64,000 bases of DNA from Margaritifera margaritifera (GCA_029931535.1 JAQPZY010001549.1:1594501-1658500), one strand, 5' to 3'. Counted from the stretch's first letter, positions 14,278-23,454 are shown. Notes: a model not told the origin generated them from the sequence alone. A program made the numbers and translations.

Positions 14278-14451
14278 CTTCAAAATCATCAGCATCAACA
14301 TTTATTATTTCTGCTTTAGCTATAAGCAAAGTTGTTTCATTGTTTCATCATATTCAAAAAGATACATTTTAAAGGTACCAGATATCATCTGTCCTTCTTC
14401 TAAAAACTTACTAAACTCCGATAACTTAACTCGCTTTCTATTTACATAACA

Positions 14452-14683
14452 CTAACTTTCATTATCTATGGTAATCTTCGTATAAACTTCAATAAACTCA
14501 AAATATTCTGATCCTTCAGTCTTAACCAAAGATAATTTCAACTTATTGCCCATCTTAAAACACGAACCAGACATTTCGTCATCTATTCTTCCTGTCAAAT
14601 GCTTACCATCGTACAATAACTTTTTCATTTTTTTTATCCGTTTGCTCAATGCTTATTTTATCAACTTCATTATCACACATCAT
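14452..14683 (-). pseudogene. Small hypothetical Polinton protein, frameshifted
   Basis: The main frame (14,649 to 14,452) encodes a 65-residue Lys-rich protein. Its most natural start is further upstream at the two ATGs ending at 14,683, whose frame gives a short Asp/Glu/Lys-rich N-terminus that shifts into the main frame at an A-rich run near 14,630. No domain recognised. It is the last gene before the left terminus. Confidence 0.45.
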
Positions 14684-14705
14684 ATACAATATATTTCACA
14701 CAAAA

Positions 14706-14834
14706 TTACACAGGTATATCTTTGTATTCATTGTACTCTTTTTCATATTCCTTTACATAATGTGACATTCTTAACGGCAACAGATCGCTCAACATAACGT
14801 CTTTAACACGGAATTCTTGGATCAAATCTAACAT
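14706..14834 (-). CDS. Small hypothetical ORF (42 aa)
   Basis: ATG at 14,834 (minus) to a TAA at 14,706-14,708. The product is an acidic and tyrosine-rich helix (KEYEKEYNEYKD near the C-terminus). Function unknown; it lies between two other minus-strand Polinton ORFs in the same orientation. Confidence 0.35.
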   Translation of the reverse strand: MLDLIQEFRVKDVMLSDLLPLRMSHYVKEYEKEYNEYKDIPV

Positions 14835-14926
14835 AATGTATCTTTCTCCACGCAAATACGTCCTTAGTTAATTTAAAATCTTATTGTAGGTTATCATCGC
14901 AAATTTACAAGCTGATTTTTTATTTT

Positions 14927-15163
14927 CTAACTTAGGTTCAATCTTTTACTACTAGCATTTAACGCAATACCAACACCAGATATAATTAGCATAAAAGGAT
15001 TTGCCATACCACCCGCAGATACAACACCACCTGCCGTCATCGCCATAGGCAAATATGCAATCAACTTGAGTATTCTGCCATAATACCTATAAGCTTTCTT
15101 TGCACAATAAGATTTTTTTATGGTAGTAGTTGTAGTATGCAATAAGCTCTCGTCGCTCACCAT
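14927..15163 (-). CDS. Small predicted membrane protein
   Basis: A 78-residue ORF. Residues 1-30 are polar, with a Thr run and a basic Cys/Tyr-rich patch; residues 31-70 form a long hydrophobic, Gly/Ala-rich stretch (YLPMAMTAGGVVSAGG then MLIISGVGIAL) that could be one hairpin or two membrane segments. Hydrophobic minor virion proteins are common in Polintons, but this one matches no family I know. Start chosen at the only ATG. Confidence 0.5.
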   Translation of the reverse strand: MVSDESLLHTTTTTIKKSYCAKKAYRYYGRILKLIAYLPMAMTAGGVVSAGGMANPFMLIISGVGIALNASSKRLNLS

Positions 15164-15222
15164 TTGATGATGTTGTATGAAATATGGTTAAAGTCGATGA
15201 CATTTTTTTTAACCATTCTTTA

Positions 15223-16945
15223 TTAATTATTGCTGACAAAATTTTCTAAATATCTTCTTTCATTCATCGCTGAAAATTCTTCATTAGTAAATATAACTGA
15301 AATTGGCCTAAATCCATAAGTTGCTAATCCTCTTTTACTAAAAATTGATCTTCTAAGATTTTTATCATAAGAAAATATCCATGATTTATAAACAATTATT
15401 TTTCTGAAATTGCTGGGTTTTTTTTAACACTTCTTTAACCTTAAAAAAAATGTCAGAATTTTTATTCAATACTTCTTTTTCTTGATCTGCTGTATAAGTC
15501 AATTTGTGACTATAATAAAATTTCTTTGGAAATTTTATTTTTTCAAATTCTGTGTTGTAGTTTTTTACTTGTTCATGATACATATCGATGTATTCAGAAG
15601 CTGATTTAATCAATACCGAATCGATGTCAGAGAAAATTAAGCTTTGAAATATTATAAGATAAGCTGCCAAAATTTTTTCTTTAAATCTTTCAAGAAAATC
15701 GAATGTTGTACCAACAGCTTTTATTGAATCATACAATTTTTTATTTTTAGGATCGTCTACAAATGCGTAACATTTATTAACATCATAAATGTCAGTTTCC
15801 GGACGATTAAATTCTATTGGAATATGATGCGGCTCAACAGTATTGACAGTTTTTCCAACTATGTCTTGATTTTTAATAATATAATCTGCTGCTCTTTGGT
15901 AAATTCGTTGTTTAGGTAAGTTAACATGACCTATTCTAGCTTGGTACATTGTTGTGTTTGCAGCAGCAAAATCTCTTAATTTATTACTAATATTTGTCTC
16001 TAGATGAGAAATTGTAACTTCTAACTTTATTGATATTAGATCAATTAATCGCTCAAAATTGATTTTTTAATTTTTGTCGTTTAATGAATTAACTTTTTCA
16101 AAATATTCAACATTTTTAACTTTATTAAGTTTTTCTTCTGTAAATTTTGTTTCTTTTTCCCACGTTATTTTCGGATTAATATCTGTTAACTTAGCAATTT
16201 CATCATTCCCTTTTTTCATTATCAGGTAATTTATTTATTGTATCCTCTATTCTATCTATAGCTTCTACAGCTGTATAAACATATTCTTCCAGATAATTAT
16301 CTACATTTTTAAAAATGGTATGACCTAAAATATAGTACGATGTTGCCAAAACATGTGCATCATTTGGTTGATTGTGAACTTTAAGTATTGTTTCAACATC
16401 CCTATAATCAATACCTAGTTCTTTAAACAATCTCCTTTTTGCAAATCTTTCTATTAGATCTTGTTTCTTAAACAGTGCATGTTTCTTTTTGGTTATAATA
16501 TCATCTAAGCATTTTGCATTATCCTTACGTCTCTTTTCTTCTTTTGTTCTTTTTCAAATTTACGCTTATTTACAATTTTTGCTCTTGCAATGAGATGACT
16601 ATTGAACTGAATTAACTCTGTAATGATATCATGCAATAATTTTCCTAAAACCTTTTCTTGTTCATCCACTGCTCGATCAGAACAAAATTTAACCATCACA
16701 TCAAATTTTGCTATTTCATCTCTAAGTTGATCTGCTCTCATTGTTGTAACAGATAACAAGTTATTTATATTTTCTTGGTTTACATCTTTAATTATATCAA
16801 GATATAAACTTAATTTTAATCTTTCAAGTTCAACTGCTGGCTTTTTTTCATCATCCGTAATAGTTCCAACTTTAAATACTTTCTCATAAAACTCAAGACA
16901 AACATCAACTATTTCAGAACTTCGTTTTTCTTCTACATTTGCGAT
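15223..16945 (-). pseudogene. Long helical protein gene of unknown function, several frameshifts
   Basis: Minus-strand coding sequence of about 570 codons split over several frames: 16,945-16,505, 16,430-16,203, about 16,200-15,950, 15,949-15,386 and a tail to the TAA at 15,223-15,225. Each piece reads on into the next after a shift, and all share a Lys/Glu/Ile/Asn-rich, predominantly helical composition with no stretch of low complexity. I recognise no enzyme motif. Its position beside the fibre gene, in the same orientation, suggests a virion-associated or assembly role, but that is only inference. The start is uncertain; no good ATG was found near 16,945. Confidence 0.5.
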
Positions 16946-16998
16946 CTTATTATATTACTGTTTTACAAAATTTACATAAGATCATCAACAGTAAATAT

Positions 16999-18294
16999 CT
17001 AAAACAAACTTAATCCTGGATTTACAGTTTCCGCGTTTACGCAATAAATTCTAAAGTTAGAATATTTTGTTATAGTTTTTGTTGAATCAAGAACAAATTC
17101 TGCAACTATGTTTCCAACATAAATTCCTGTAGCTCAATACAATATATCACTTTGTGTTGCAAAATTGCTGTTTGTGGCTTCTAACCGCCAGTTGAACAAC
17201 CTCTGTCCTGCTTGAAGTTGAAATTTCCAGATAGCAACCGCAATAGGGCACTGTATCGCAATTCAAAAGTTATTGTTAATTCCATTTGTTGCTCACTCAT
17301 TTGTGTTCAAAGCTGATGTTAGGTGGTATGCAAACACGTTGAATGGATTGTATCCTGTGTAATAAGTAGACGTAGTTGCAATAAATCCGGTCCTGTTGTT
17401 GCTGTCAGATGCTAATGGTGGAATAAAATCAGCACTATTTTTTTTAGCTCGTTTTGTATTATTTGCACCACCACCACCACCTAACATTAATCCGTCAACA
17501 TAAAATTTATTTATTAATCATTATCTGTTGATGGTACTATACCTGATGTAATCTTATAACTGCCCATGTTAAGGTCTACTGTCATTGTATCACCAGCTTT
17601 CAAAACATATTCTGTCAAATTTTGAAATGGTTCTGCGTAATCTTTTAAAAATTTAAAACTTACGGCATAATCATCAGAAGCAGGTGTAGTTGTTGGTAAA
17701 CCATTAAGCACAAAATTGTTCATGTTTGTCGAACCTAACATTATTGTACCACCACGCGGAACATAAGTTGTTAAAGCACTTAAAAGTTTGTCATAGCTAA
17801 CCGCATCCCTTTCACCAGTTAGCGGCCAACATGTTGGTAGTCCTGTTAACTTACCTCCGTTAATAAATGTTAGCACAGCTGATATTGAATCTAATCTTTT
17901 TCTATTTATTTTAGAATTGTTTACATAATTGCGTTGTGTTAGACATACTGCTTGTGATGGATTACCACCAGGAAATGGGTAAGTTGTTTCCAGGTTTATT
18001 ATCCTTTTATTACCAGGTATTTGTATGTCAACAGTCATTCTACCACCAGATAAATCTAGTTTTTTTATCGTCTACGGTTTTGAGTTGACTGTAGCTAACT
18101 GACTGCGAATCGACAGCGTTATTTGGTGGGTAAATTGTTTCCAAGTTACGAATTCTTCTTGCGTTCATATCTAAGTTTCTTGTCATTACATCGCCAGACT
18201 TTTTGACATAGTTTGACAGATCAACACCTGTTGTTATTGTTGTTTCAGAAACACCATTACCAACATAATTTCCAAACTTTGTGTAATATGTCAT
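16999..18294 (-). pseudogene. Fibre-like protein with phage tail-fibre-type repeats, broken
   Basis: Starts at ATG 18,294 (minus). The first 84-codon segment contains SGDVMTRNLDMNARRIRNLE followed by a Pro-rich turn, then DSQSVSYSQL: the GDxMTGxLDMxGxxIxNLxxPxxxxDAV repeat known from phage tail fibres. Its frame breaks in a seven-T tract at 18,060-18,066, and four further diverged copies follow in 18,038-17,514. A Gly-rich linker (about 17,485) leads into a probable C-terminal head ending at the TAG at 16,999-17,001, interrupted by three in-frame TGA codons. By analogy it would be the host-attachment fibre. The cognate receptor is unknown. Confidence 0.65.
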
Positions 18295-18346
18295 CTTTAT
18301 TTATTTTATTGTAGATTAAATTTAGCCTAAACAAGAAATATACACA
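18295..18346. promoter_or_regulatory. Divergent promoter between fibre and ATPase genes
   Basis: The 52-bp gap between two divergent starts carries AATCTACAATAAAATAAATAAA on the minus strand just ahead of the fibre ATG, and GCCTAAACAAGAAATA on the plus strand ahead of the ATPase ATG. Both fit the (T)CTAA/CAA + AT-rich pattern found upstream of other genes of the element. Confidence 0.5.
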
Positions 18347-19018
18347 ATGAGCGTGATAAACTTCGACACAGAAAATGTATTACATCAACAACATGAAAAC
18401 AATCTGCCAAATTGTCATTATCTTATTGTTGGTAGAACAGAATCTGGTTAAAAAAAGTTGCTTATGAACTTGTTGTTGAAAGACAACCTTAATTACGACA
18501 AGGTGCATATCTACACAGTTAATCCACAACAAGACAAATACCATCTGCTAACAGATTTTAGCAACACATTGAAAGAAAAACTTATTGCTCAAGACGATAT
18601 CTTCATAATAAATCAACCAGAAGATGTGGTGCCTGTAAAAGAGCTAGACGCAACAGAACACAAAATAATTGTATTTGACGACATACCACTTGAGCACAAG
18701 GAAACAGACAAAATCAAATCATACTTTTCGTTATCAAGAAACAAAAGATGTAATGAAATATTTCTTGCACAAGGATTTTACAACGTCGATCGATTTATTA
18801 GACGAAACACATTCTGTTTTATTTTGTTCTCCGGTCTAGACAATACCGACATCAAAAACATTGCACGAGAACAATGTGGAGATGTTACAAAAGATAAATA
18901 TGCAGAGTATTACCATAAGGCAACAAAAGGCAAACACGATTTTTTACTGTTTGATAAATTTGCGTCAACAAAAGACGAGATATTCAGGTGTTGTATTGAC
19001 ACCTACATGACTGACTGA
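18347..19018 (+). pseudogene. ATP: FtsK/HerA-type genome-packaging ATPase, stop in Walker A
   Basis: From ATG 18,347 the frame reads about 34 codons to the P-loop IVGRTESG and then hits TAA at 18,449-18,451, exactly where the conserved Lys of Walker A is expected; the same frame then continues to TGA 19,016-19,018. Walker B is intact (IIVFDD, about residue 105), followed by a conserved segment with FLAQGFYNVDRFIRRN, typical of Polinton and virophage ATPases that pump DNA into the capsid. Total length would be about 223 codons, usual for the family. Without the stop region the protein could only start at a downstream codon, lacking the P-loop. A shared TCTAA-type motif precedes the gene. Confidence 0.85.
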
Positions 19019-19024
19019 CAAAAA

Positions 19025-19046
19025 TTCTGTCTAATGTTGTATAATA
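19025..19046 (+). promoter_or_regulatory. TCTAA-type upstream motif
   Basis: TTCTGTCTAATGTTGTATAA lies directly ahead of ATG 19,047. Confidence 0.6.
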
Positions 19047-19422
19047 ATGGGTCGCAAAGAAATACTAAATACTAAGGCAGCTTATCGAAGCTAAACAAAG
19101 AAATAAAGCCATATTTGACCAAACACATTATGGAGAACAAGCACTGATAGAAAGCAGAGCTGAAACATTTGGACTAATAACTGAGGCAATACTTGGTAAA
19201 CAACAACCTGATGAGCCTAAAATAAGTTTGAAAAGTGTTATAGATGCTAATCAAGATAAGTCAATAAGAGCTTTAGAAAATCTTCAAAACCAGATAATAA
19301 AGAAACAAAATGCACAAGGCCAATTGCTCAATAATATTTATCAACAACAACTTTTTCCAACACCAGCAATTGACGAACTGCCAAAATATGTTCCAGTTGT
19401 TGAGAGCTCTGATGAATTGTAG
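19047..19422 (+). pseudogene. Small coiled-coil protein, frameshifted near its start
   Basis: ATG 19,047 follows the shared promoter motif, but its frame runs into a stop after about 15 codons. A one-base shift near 19,075 restores a frame that is open to TAG 19,420-19,422, about 125 codons in all. The product is Gln/Asn/Lys-rich and helical (SIRALENLQNQIIKKQNAQG), consistent with a coiled coil. Function unknown; placed between the ATPase and penton genes, so a virion or assembly role is plausible. Confidence 0.55.
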
Positions 19423-19427
19423 TATCC

Positions 19428-19450
19428 AAAAAAAAAAAAAAAAAAAAAAA
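19428..19450 (+). repeat. 23-base poly(A) tract
   Basis: Uninterrupted run of A between two small Polinton genes; it is in frame with the next ORF and would encode Lys. Confidence 0.95.
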
Positions 19451-19464
19451 GCGAATGGGTAAAG

Positions 19465-19842
19465 TTGGATAATAAAGATATTGCCGAACTTTACAAAAAA
19501 GTTGTAAAGGACAACATCAATCGCAGAAATGAGGTAAAAAATAATCCGGATTTAAAACCTTACCAAGAAAAATCTATTGATTACAGAAGAAAACTTAAAA
19601 GGTATATGGACGCCAATAAAATAGAAACAAATATTGGTGATTACAAACAGGGTACTGGTATCAAAATATTTAACTCAACAAAGGAGATGATAGATCACCT
19701 GCTTCTGCTGATATCTGCTAAAGAGACAGGAAACACTGGAGTTGAAATAGATAATGAAATTAATGAAGTTCTTGATCAACTGCGCACAACTGGTTTGCTA
19801 AATGTAGATGAATACACAATTTTACATACCGATCTTGTTTAA
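19465..19842 (+). CDS. Hypothetical helical Polinton protein
   Basis: Open for 125 codons to TAA 19,840-19,842. The frame is also open upstream through the poly(A) tract, so the true start is unclear; no ATG in frame lies nearby, and 19,465 is a TTG. The product is hydrophilic and helical (DIAELYKKVVKDNINRR near the start, and an acidic C-terminus with EIDNEINEVLDQL). Not recognised. The poly(A) may have expanded over the original start. Confidence 0.5.
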   Translation: MDNKDIAELYKKVVKDNINRRNEVKNNPDLKPYQEKSIDYRRKLKRYMDANKIETNIGDYKQGTGIKIFNSTKEMIDHLLLLISAKETGNTGVEIDNEINEVLDQLRTTGLLNVDEYTILHTDLV

Positions 19843-19868
19843 CAACACAACAGATATACACAATAATC

Positions 19869-19893
19869 TTGTCTAACAATAAAATATAAAAAG
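19869..19893 (+). promoter_or_regulatory. TCTAACA upstream motif (penton gene)
   Basis: TTGTCTAACAATAAAATATA directly precedes ATG 19,894. Confidence 0.65.
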
Positions 19894-20637
19894 ATGCAAA
19901 CAACATTATTTCTCGATTTATCTCAAACAGGAAATGACAGCGCCAACTTGAAAGTAACATACAACCCACCAATAGTCCTAGACCAAAAAGAAAAATATGA
20001 AATTGGACTGATATCAGCAACAATGTGGAACAGTATTTTCAACGTACAACATAATACCAACGATAATTTTACATTTCAAAGTGGTGGATGGATTACTGTT
20101 AAGATGGCACCAGGTGCTTACAATGTTCATGAACTCAACACTACAATAAAATCTCTTATATCTGAAAAAGGAAGAAATGCTGACAATTTTTTACTAGAAC
20201 CAAACTACAACACATTGGGTTCAAGAATTACGTTAAAGAACAACATGTTGATCGATTTTAACAAACCAACAAGTACTGGGTCATTATTAGGTTTTAACAA
20301 ACAACAATACGGTTCAACTGTTTCAGCATCTGTGAAATACGAAGGAGAAAATCCTGTAAACATAAGGTATGCCGATGTCATCTTGATCAATTACTCAATA
20401 GCAGAAGGGTCCTTCACTGCAAAAGGTGATAGAGTCTCTGCAATCTACAGTTTTTCGCCAGATGTTCCTCCTGGTTCTTTATTACAGATTACACCAAGGC
20501 AGATTATTTATTATCCGTTAAATGTTGAAGAACAAATATAAACAATAAAAATGAATTTAACAGATCAATCTGGAAATCAACTTGACTTTAACAATGAAAT
20601 TGTGACGTACTACCTCCACCTTAGGCAAGTTTGGTAG
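19894..20637 (+). pseudogene. mCP: Penton-like minor capsid protein with an in-frame TAA near the C-terminus
   Basis: ATG 19,894 opens a 215-codon frame to TAA 20,539-20,541, and the same frame continues for 31 codons to TAG 20,635-20,637. The sequence fits the single-jelly-roll minor capsid (penton) family of Polintons: an N-terminal strand-rich segment (YEIGLISATMWNSIFNV), a middle PGAYNVHELNTTIKSL helix region and TGSLLGF. The post-stop tail (LTDQSGNQLDFNNE) is typical of the end of this family, so the TAA is a disruption rather than the natural stop. Pentons sit at the capsid vertices, where the fibre would attach. Confidence 0.82.
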
Positions 20638-20645
20638 ACAAAAAA

Positions 20646-20666
20646 TATATCTAATCAACAACAATA
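20646..20666 (+). promoter_or_regulatory. TCTAA upstream motif
   Basis: TATATCTAATCAACAACAAT directly precedes ATG 20,667. Confidence 0.6.
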
Positions 20667-21047
20667 ATGTATTGTAGACAAATATATCGAAGAAAAGTTG
20701 TTGGAGGAAGTATATTTGGCAGCATTTTCTCAAAGATAGTTGAACACGGGCCAGGTTTAGTAACAAAGCTGGCGCCAGTAGCTATCGACGCAACAAAAGC
20801 TTTTGCATCAGGTGCTTTATCTGCTGCAGGTACCATAGTTGGTCAAAAAATTGCAGATAAAATAAAAGGCTCACCACAACCAACAAATCAGCAGATAAAA
20901 GAGGCAATCAATGAGATAGCACCAACAAAGGCCACAGCAACCGTCACGATAAAAACAACAAGGAAATTGTAATCACCAAAAGGTGAAGAAATAGTTCGAA
21001 GACTGGCAACAACACAAGAACCAAAATTAGATTTACCAAGGTTTTAA
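20667..21047 (+). pseudogene. Hydrophobic minor virion protein (pVI-like by position), in-frame TAA
   Basis: ATG 20,667 opens 101 codons to TAA 20,970-20,972, then the frame continues 24 codons to TAA 21,045-21,047. Order of segments: a basic N-terminus (CRQIYRRKVVGG), Gly/Ser/Ile/Phe-rich amphipathic sequence, an Ala-rich hydrophobic core (AFASGALSAAGTIVGQKIAD, about residues 46-65) and a Pro/Lys/Thr-rich tail. The placement between the penton and major capsid genes and the amphipathic character suggest a cement or membrane-lytic protein comparable to adenovirus pVI, an analogy and not proven homology. Confidence 0.55.
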
Positions 21048-21080
21048 ACACCTGATGTGTTATGGTAGATAAATTGTAAA

Positions 21081-21105
21081 GTTTTGTCTAAACATACAGA
21101 ATAAG
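21081..21105 (+). promoter_or_regulatory. TTTTGTCTAAACA upstream motif (major capsid gene)
   Basis: GTTTTGTCTAAACATACAGA lies 5-25 nt ahead of ATG 21,106. Confidence 0.7.
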
Positions 21106-22521
21106 ATGACATCAACTAGGACTTATCTTGACATTGGAGAACAACAGGAGATTGATGAGTCTGCAACTGAGTTTGAATACGTAGAATACCTACCAGATAA
21201 CACAAACATGAACGACCCAGGGCCACAAACCATAAACACAAAAGATGAAGATGTGTATCGCTTACCACACAAAGCTTTTATTGAAGTTAGAGGCCAACTT
21301 ATGTCAACAGCAGTACCACCTCTTGCATTTGCTGTTGCCACAGAAATAGCTGTACAAAATAATGGTTGGAGTTTGTTTAGAAGTGCAAGATATCAACTTG
21401 GCAACCAAAAAATTGAACACATTTCAGAACATCTGCCAGTGGCAAGTACAATCATGAACATACTGTCTTTTTCAGGATTTTATTCTAGATCAAGAGCTAC
21501 AAATATGTTTTGGTTCAAGGACACGGCAACTGGTGAGGCTTATTCTAGAGAATTCAGAACAGAGGCTGGTGCAGCTGGACCAAATGACAACAACCTTATT
21601 GCAAATCCAGGAGCTAATGCAGTAGGTGATATTCGTAACGCAATAAGATTAGCGGCAGCAAACTTAAGACAGGAAAAATACAACGAGGGTTATGCAAAAC
21701 GTAGAGCTTATTCTGACAACGGTTCACAGGCAACAATGATTCTGCCATTGAGCTCAGTATTTGGTTTTTGCAAGGACGTCAACAAAGTTTTTAGAGGCAT
21801 CAAACACACATTAATATTAAACAGATCAGACAACAACAACACAGTGTTCAGGGTAGGAGGTTCTGATGGGCAGTTTGTTATAAGTCATCTAGCACTCTGG
21901 ATGCCAAAAGTTGTACCATCAATTTCAACCCCACTTATGTTAGAAAATGCACTTGATGCTTATACAAGACGGGTATATTTTGAACAAAATAAAGTTTACA
22001 GACAAACAGTACCAGATGCCGCAAGCTACACATGGCGCATAACATCAGCTTCATCTATGGAACTACCACGACATGTTTATATTGTATTTCAAACAGCTGC
22101 ACGAGCCAATGGAAACCAAACAACAAATAAAAGAATTTTTGATAACATGAGCGTTAACCGTATTCATGTAAAAGTAAATTCAAAACAGTATCTTGAAAGA
22201 GAATTTGTTTGCAATTTTACAGCTGGGCCTAATACAAATGTATCTCGAGCTTATCTTTCACTAATGGAAGCCATGGAGAAGTACCAAGATGCTGACACAG
22301 GTAGTCAGATATCTCTGGAGGAGTTCCGAACTCTGTACCTAATATTTCATTTTGATGTTAGTAAACATGCAGAACGGCTCAAATATTCTCAAGCTGATAT
22401 TGAGGTTACATGGACACTAGATGTTGCACCTGGTGCAGAATACTATGCTTATGCACTAATCACCGCAGATGGATTCTTCAAACTTGATGGTGTTAAAGGT
22501 AGGATGTATGTTCAGGTGTAA
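21106..22521 (+). CDS. MCP: Major capsid protein (double jelly roll), intact
   Basis: A 471-codon uninterrupted frame, the longest intact ORF in the element. Landmarks of Polinton/adintovirus major capsid proteins are visible: an acidic N-terminus, a segment LPLSSVFGFCKDVNKVFRGI followed by KHTLILNRSDN (about residues 208-245), a central HLALWMPKVVPS stretch, PRHVYIVFQT (about 324-333), and a C-terminal FHFDVSKHAERLKYSQADIE. The trimer of this protein forms the hexon-like capsomer. Compared with its neighbours it is unusually well preserved: there are no stops or shifts. The start at 21,106 follows the shared promoter motif at the usual distance. Confidence 0.9.
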   Translation: MTSTRTYLDIGEQQEIDESATEFEYVEYLPDNTNMNDPGPQTINTKDEDVYRLPHKAFIEVRGQLMSTAVPPLAFAVATEIAVQNNGWSLFRSARYQLGNQKIEHISEHLPVASTIMNILSFSGFYSRSRATNMFWFKDTATGEAYSREFRTEAGAAGPNDNNLIANPGANAVGDIRNAIRLAAANLRQEKYNEGYAKRRAYSDNGSQATMILPLSSVFGFCKDVNKVFRGIKHTLILNRSDNNNTVFRVGGSDGQFVISHLALWMPKVVPSISTPLMLENALDAYTRRVYFEQNKVYRQTVPDAASYTWRITSASSMELPRHVYIVFQTAARANGNQTTNKRIFDNMSVNRIHVKVNSKQYLEREFVCNFTAGPNTNVSRAYLSLMEAMEKYQDADTGSQISLEEFRTLYLIFHFDVSKHAERLKYSQADIEVTWTLDVAPGAEYYAYALITADGFFKLDGVKGRMYVQV

Positions 22522-22525
22522 ATAT

Positions 22526-22547
22526 TGGCTAACAAATATTTATAAAT
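22526..22547 (+). promoter_or_regulatory. GGCTAACAAA upstream motif
   Basis: TGGCTAACAAATATTTATAA directly precedes ATG 22,548; the core has GCTAACA in place of TCTAACA. Confidence 0.55.
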
Positions 22548-22919
22548 ATGTATACTCCACAAGAAGTAAACTTATCTAGAGGACAAGTAAAAATTAGCAG
22601 ATGCAGTTCGCAACAGAAAAGCGGTATCCATAAAAATAGATTACAAGGGAACTGAACAGGCAAAACTTATGCTCACCAATACCCAACTTGTTAAACTGGG
22701 AAAAGGAAAACCTTTTGTAATGAATCTTTCAAAGGCACAAATAATTGCAATGGCTAGACATGGTGGATTTTTGGTCCTGCTCTTGCAACTATTGCTAAAA
22801 CTGTTTTGCCAAAACTTTTACCAGTCTTTGGTACGCTTGGCATTGCAGCAGCATCTGGCGCAATATCTGGAGCAACAAACAGAGCGGTACAAGGACGTGG
22901 TATTAAGGTTACAAACTAA
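22548..22919 (+). pseudogene. Membrane-active core-like protein, two frameshifts
   Basis: ATG 22,548 begins a short frame; coding sense continues in a second frame from about 22,595 (KLMLTNTQLVKLGKGKP then VMNLSKAQIIAMARHGG) and in a third from about 22,770 to TAA 22,917-22,919, which encodes a hydrophobic Ala/Leu/Gly segment (LPVFGTLGIAAASGAISGAT). This organisation, with 'LTxxQL.KL.KGK' and 'LSKAQI' half-repeats followed by a hydrophobic domain, is a recurrent Polinton/adintovirus protein that I associate with adenovirus pX/pVI-like virion components. The two breaks lie near an A5 run and a T5 run. Confidence 0.65.
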
Positions 22920-22927
22920 ACAAATTT

Positions 22928-22966
22928 TTTGTCGAACAAATTTTTGTCTAACAAATAATAATAAAT
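22928..22966 (+). promoter_or_regulatory. Doubled upstream motif GTCGAACAAAT / GTCTAACAAAT
   Basis: Two tandem versions, TTTTTTGTCGAACAAAT and TTTTTGTCTAACAAAT, lie ahead of ATG 22,967. The proximal copy matches the consensus of the element best. Confidence 0.7.
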
Positions 22967-23281
22967 ATGCCAGCACGAAGAAAAACATTAAGAAAGCGAA
23001 GAACAGGTGGAAATATTTTTCCAACATTAGCACAAATGGCACTTCTTAATAATCCTGGTATATTTCAAAATCTAAATATGCCATTGCCATTTGGTATGTT
23101 TAACCCAATTTTGTCTAGCATCCAACCACATCTTCCAACAACACCAAGAATAAACAGTGGATTTTTAGATCCTGTTTCAATATTTCAAAGATATATGCAA
23201 AGACCTCCACCAAGAATTTTTCCAACAAGCATTGGTCTAACGATTAACAGAAATCAACATAAAATTTTGTATAATGAATAA
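22967..23281 (+). CDS. Small basic virion-type protein 1
   Basis: A 104-codon ORF. The N-terminus MPARRKTLRKRRTGGN is strongly basic, followed by a Pro/Phe/Leu/Asn-rich region. It is the first of three consecutive genes that open with MP(A/P)(R/K)... and an Arg/Lys cluster. The basic head suggests DNA condensation in the core, as for adenovirus pVII or mu, or a nuclear-localisation signal; neither is proven. Its last 25 bases are duplicated just downstream. Confidence 0.55.
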   Translation: MPARRKTLRKRRTGGNIFPTLAQMALLNNPGIFQNLNMPLPFGMFNPILSSIQPHLPTTPRINSGFLDPVSIFQRYMQRPPPRIFPTSIGLTINRNQHKILYNE

Positions 23282-23305
23282 CAGAAATCAACATAAAAAT
23301 TTTGT
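23247..23305 (+). repeat. 26-bp tandem duplication over a gene end and the next promoter
   Basis: AACAGAAATCAACATAAAAT TTTGT occurs at about 23,248-23,272 and again at 23,279-23,305. The second copy supplies the TTTTGTC part of the promoter motif of the next gene. Confidence 0.8.
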
Positions 23306-23324
23306 CTAACAGATAAAGATAAAT
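23299..23324 (+). promoter_or_regulatory. TTTTGTCTAACAG upstream motif
   Basis: TTTTGTCTAACAGATAAAGA precedes ATG 23,325. Confidence 0.7.
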
Positions 23325-23444
23325 ATGCCGCCAAAAAGAAGGACAACAACGCCAAGAAGAAGAAATTATTTTCGAAGAAGGAGGACTGTTGGTGATAGAA
23401 TACCAATATCTGACATACTAGGCCTATTTGGTATCAATGTATAA
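23325..23444 (+). CDS. Small basic virion-type peptide 2 (39 aa)
   Basis: Intact 39-codon ORF, ATG 23,325 to TAA 23,442-23,444. The first 22 residues contain a dozen Arg/Lys (MPPKRRTTTPRRRN then FRRRRTVG); the last 17 are hydrophobic (PISDILGLFGINV). The canonical promoter motif directly upstream supports it as a real gene despite its size. It resembles adenovirus protein mu in size and charge, without provable homology. Confidence 0.6.
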   Translation: MPPKRRTTTPRRRNYFRRRRTVGDRIPISDILGLFGINV

Positions 23445-23454
23445 GAATGTAAAC

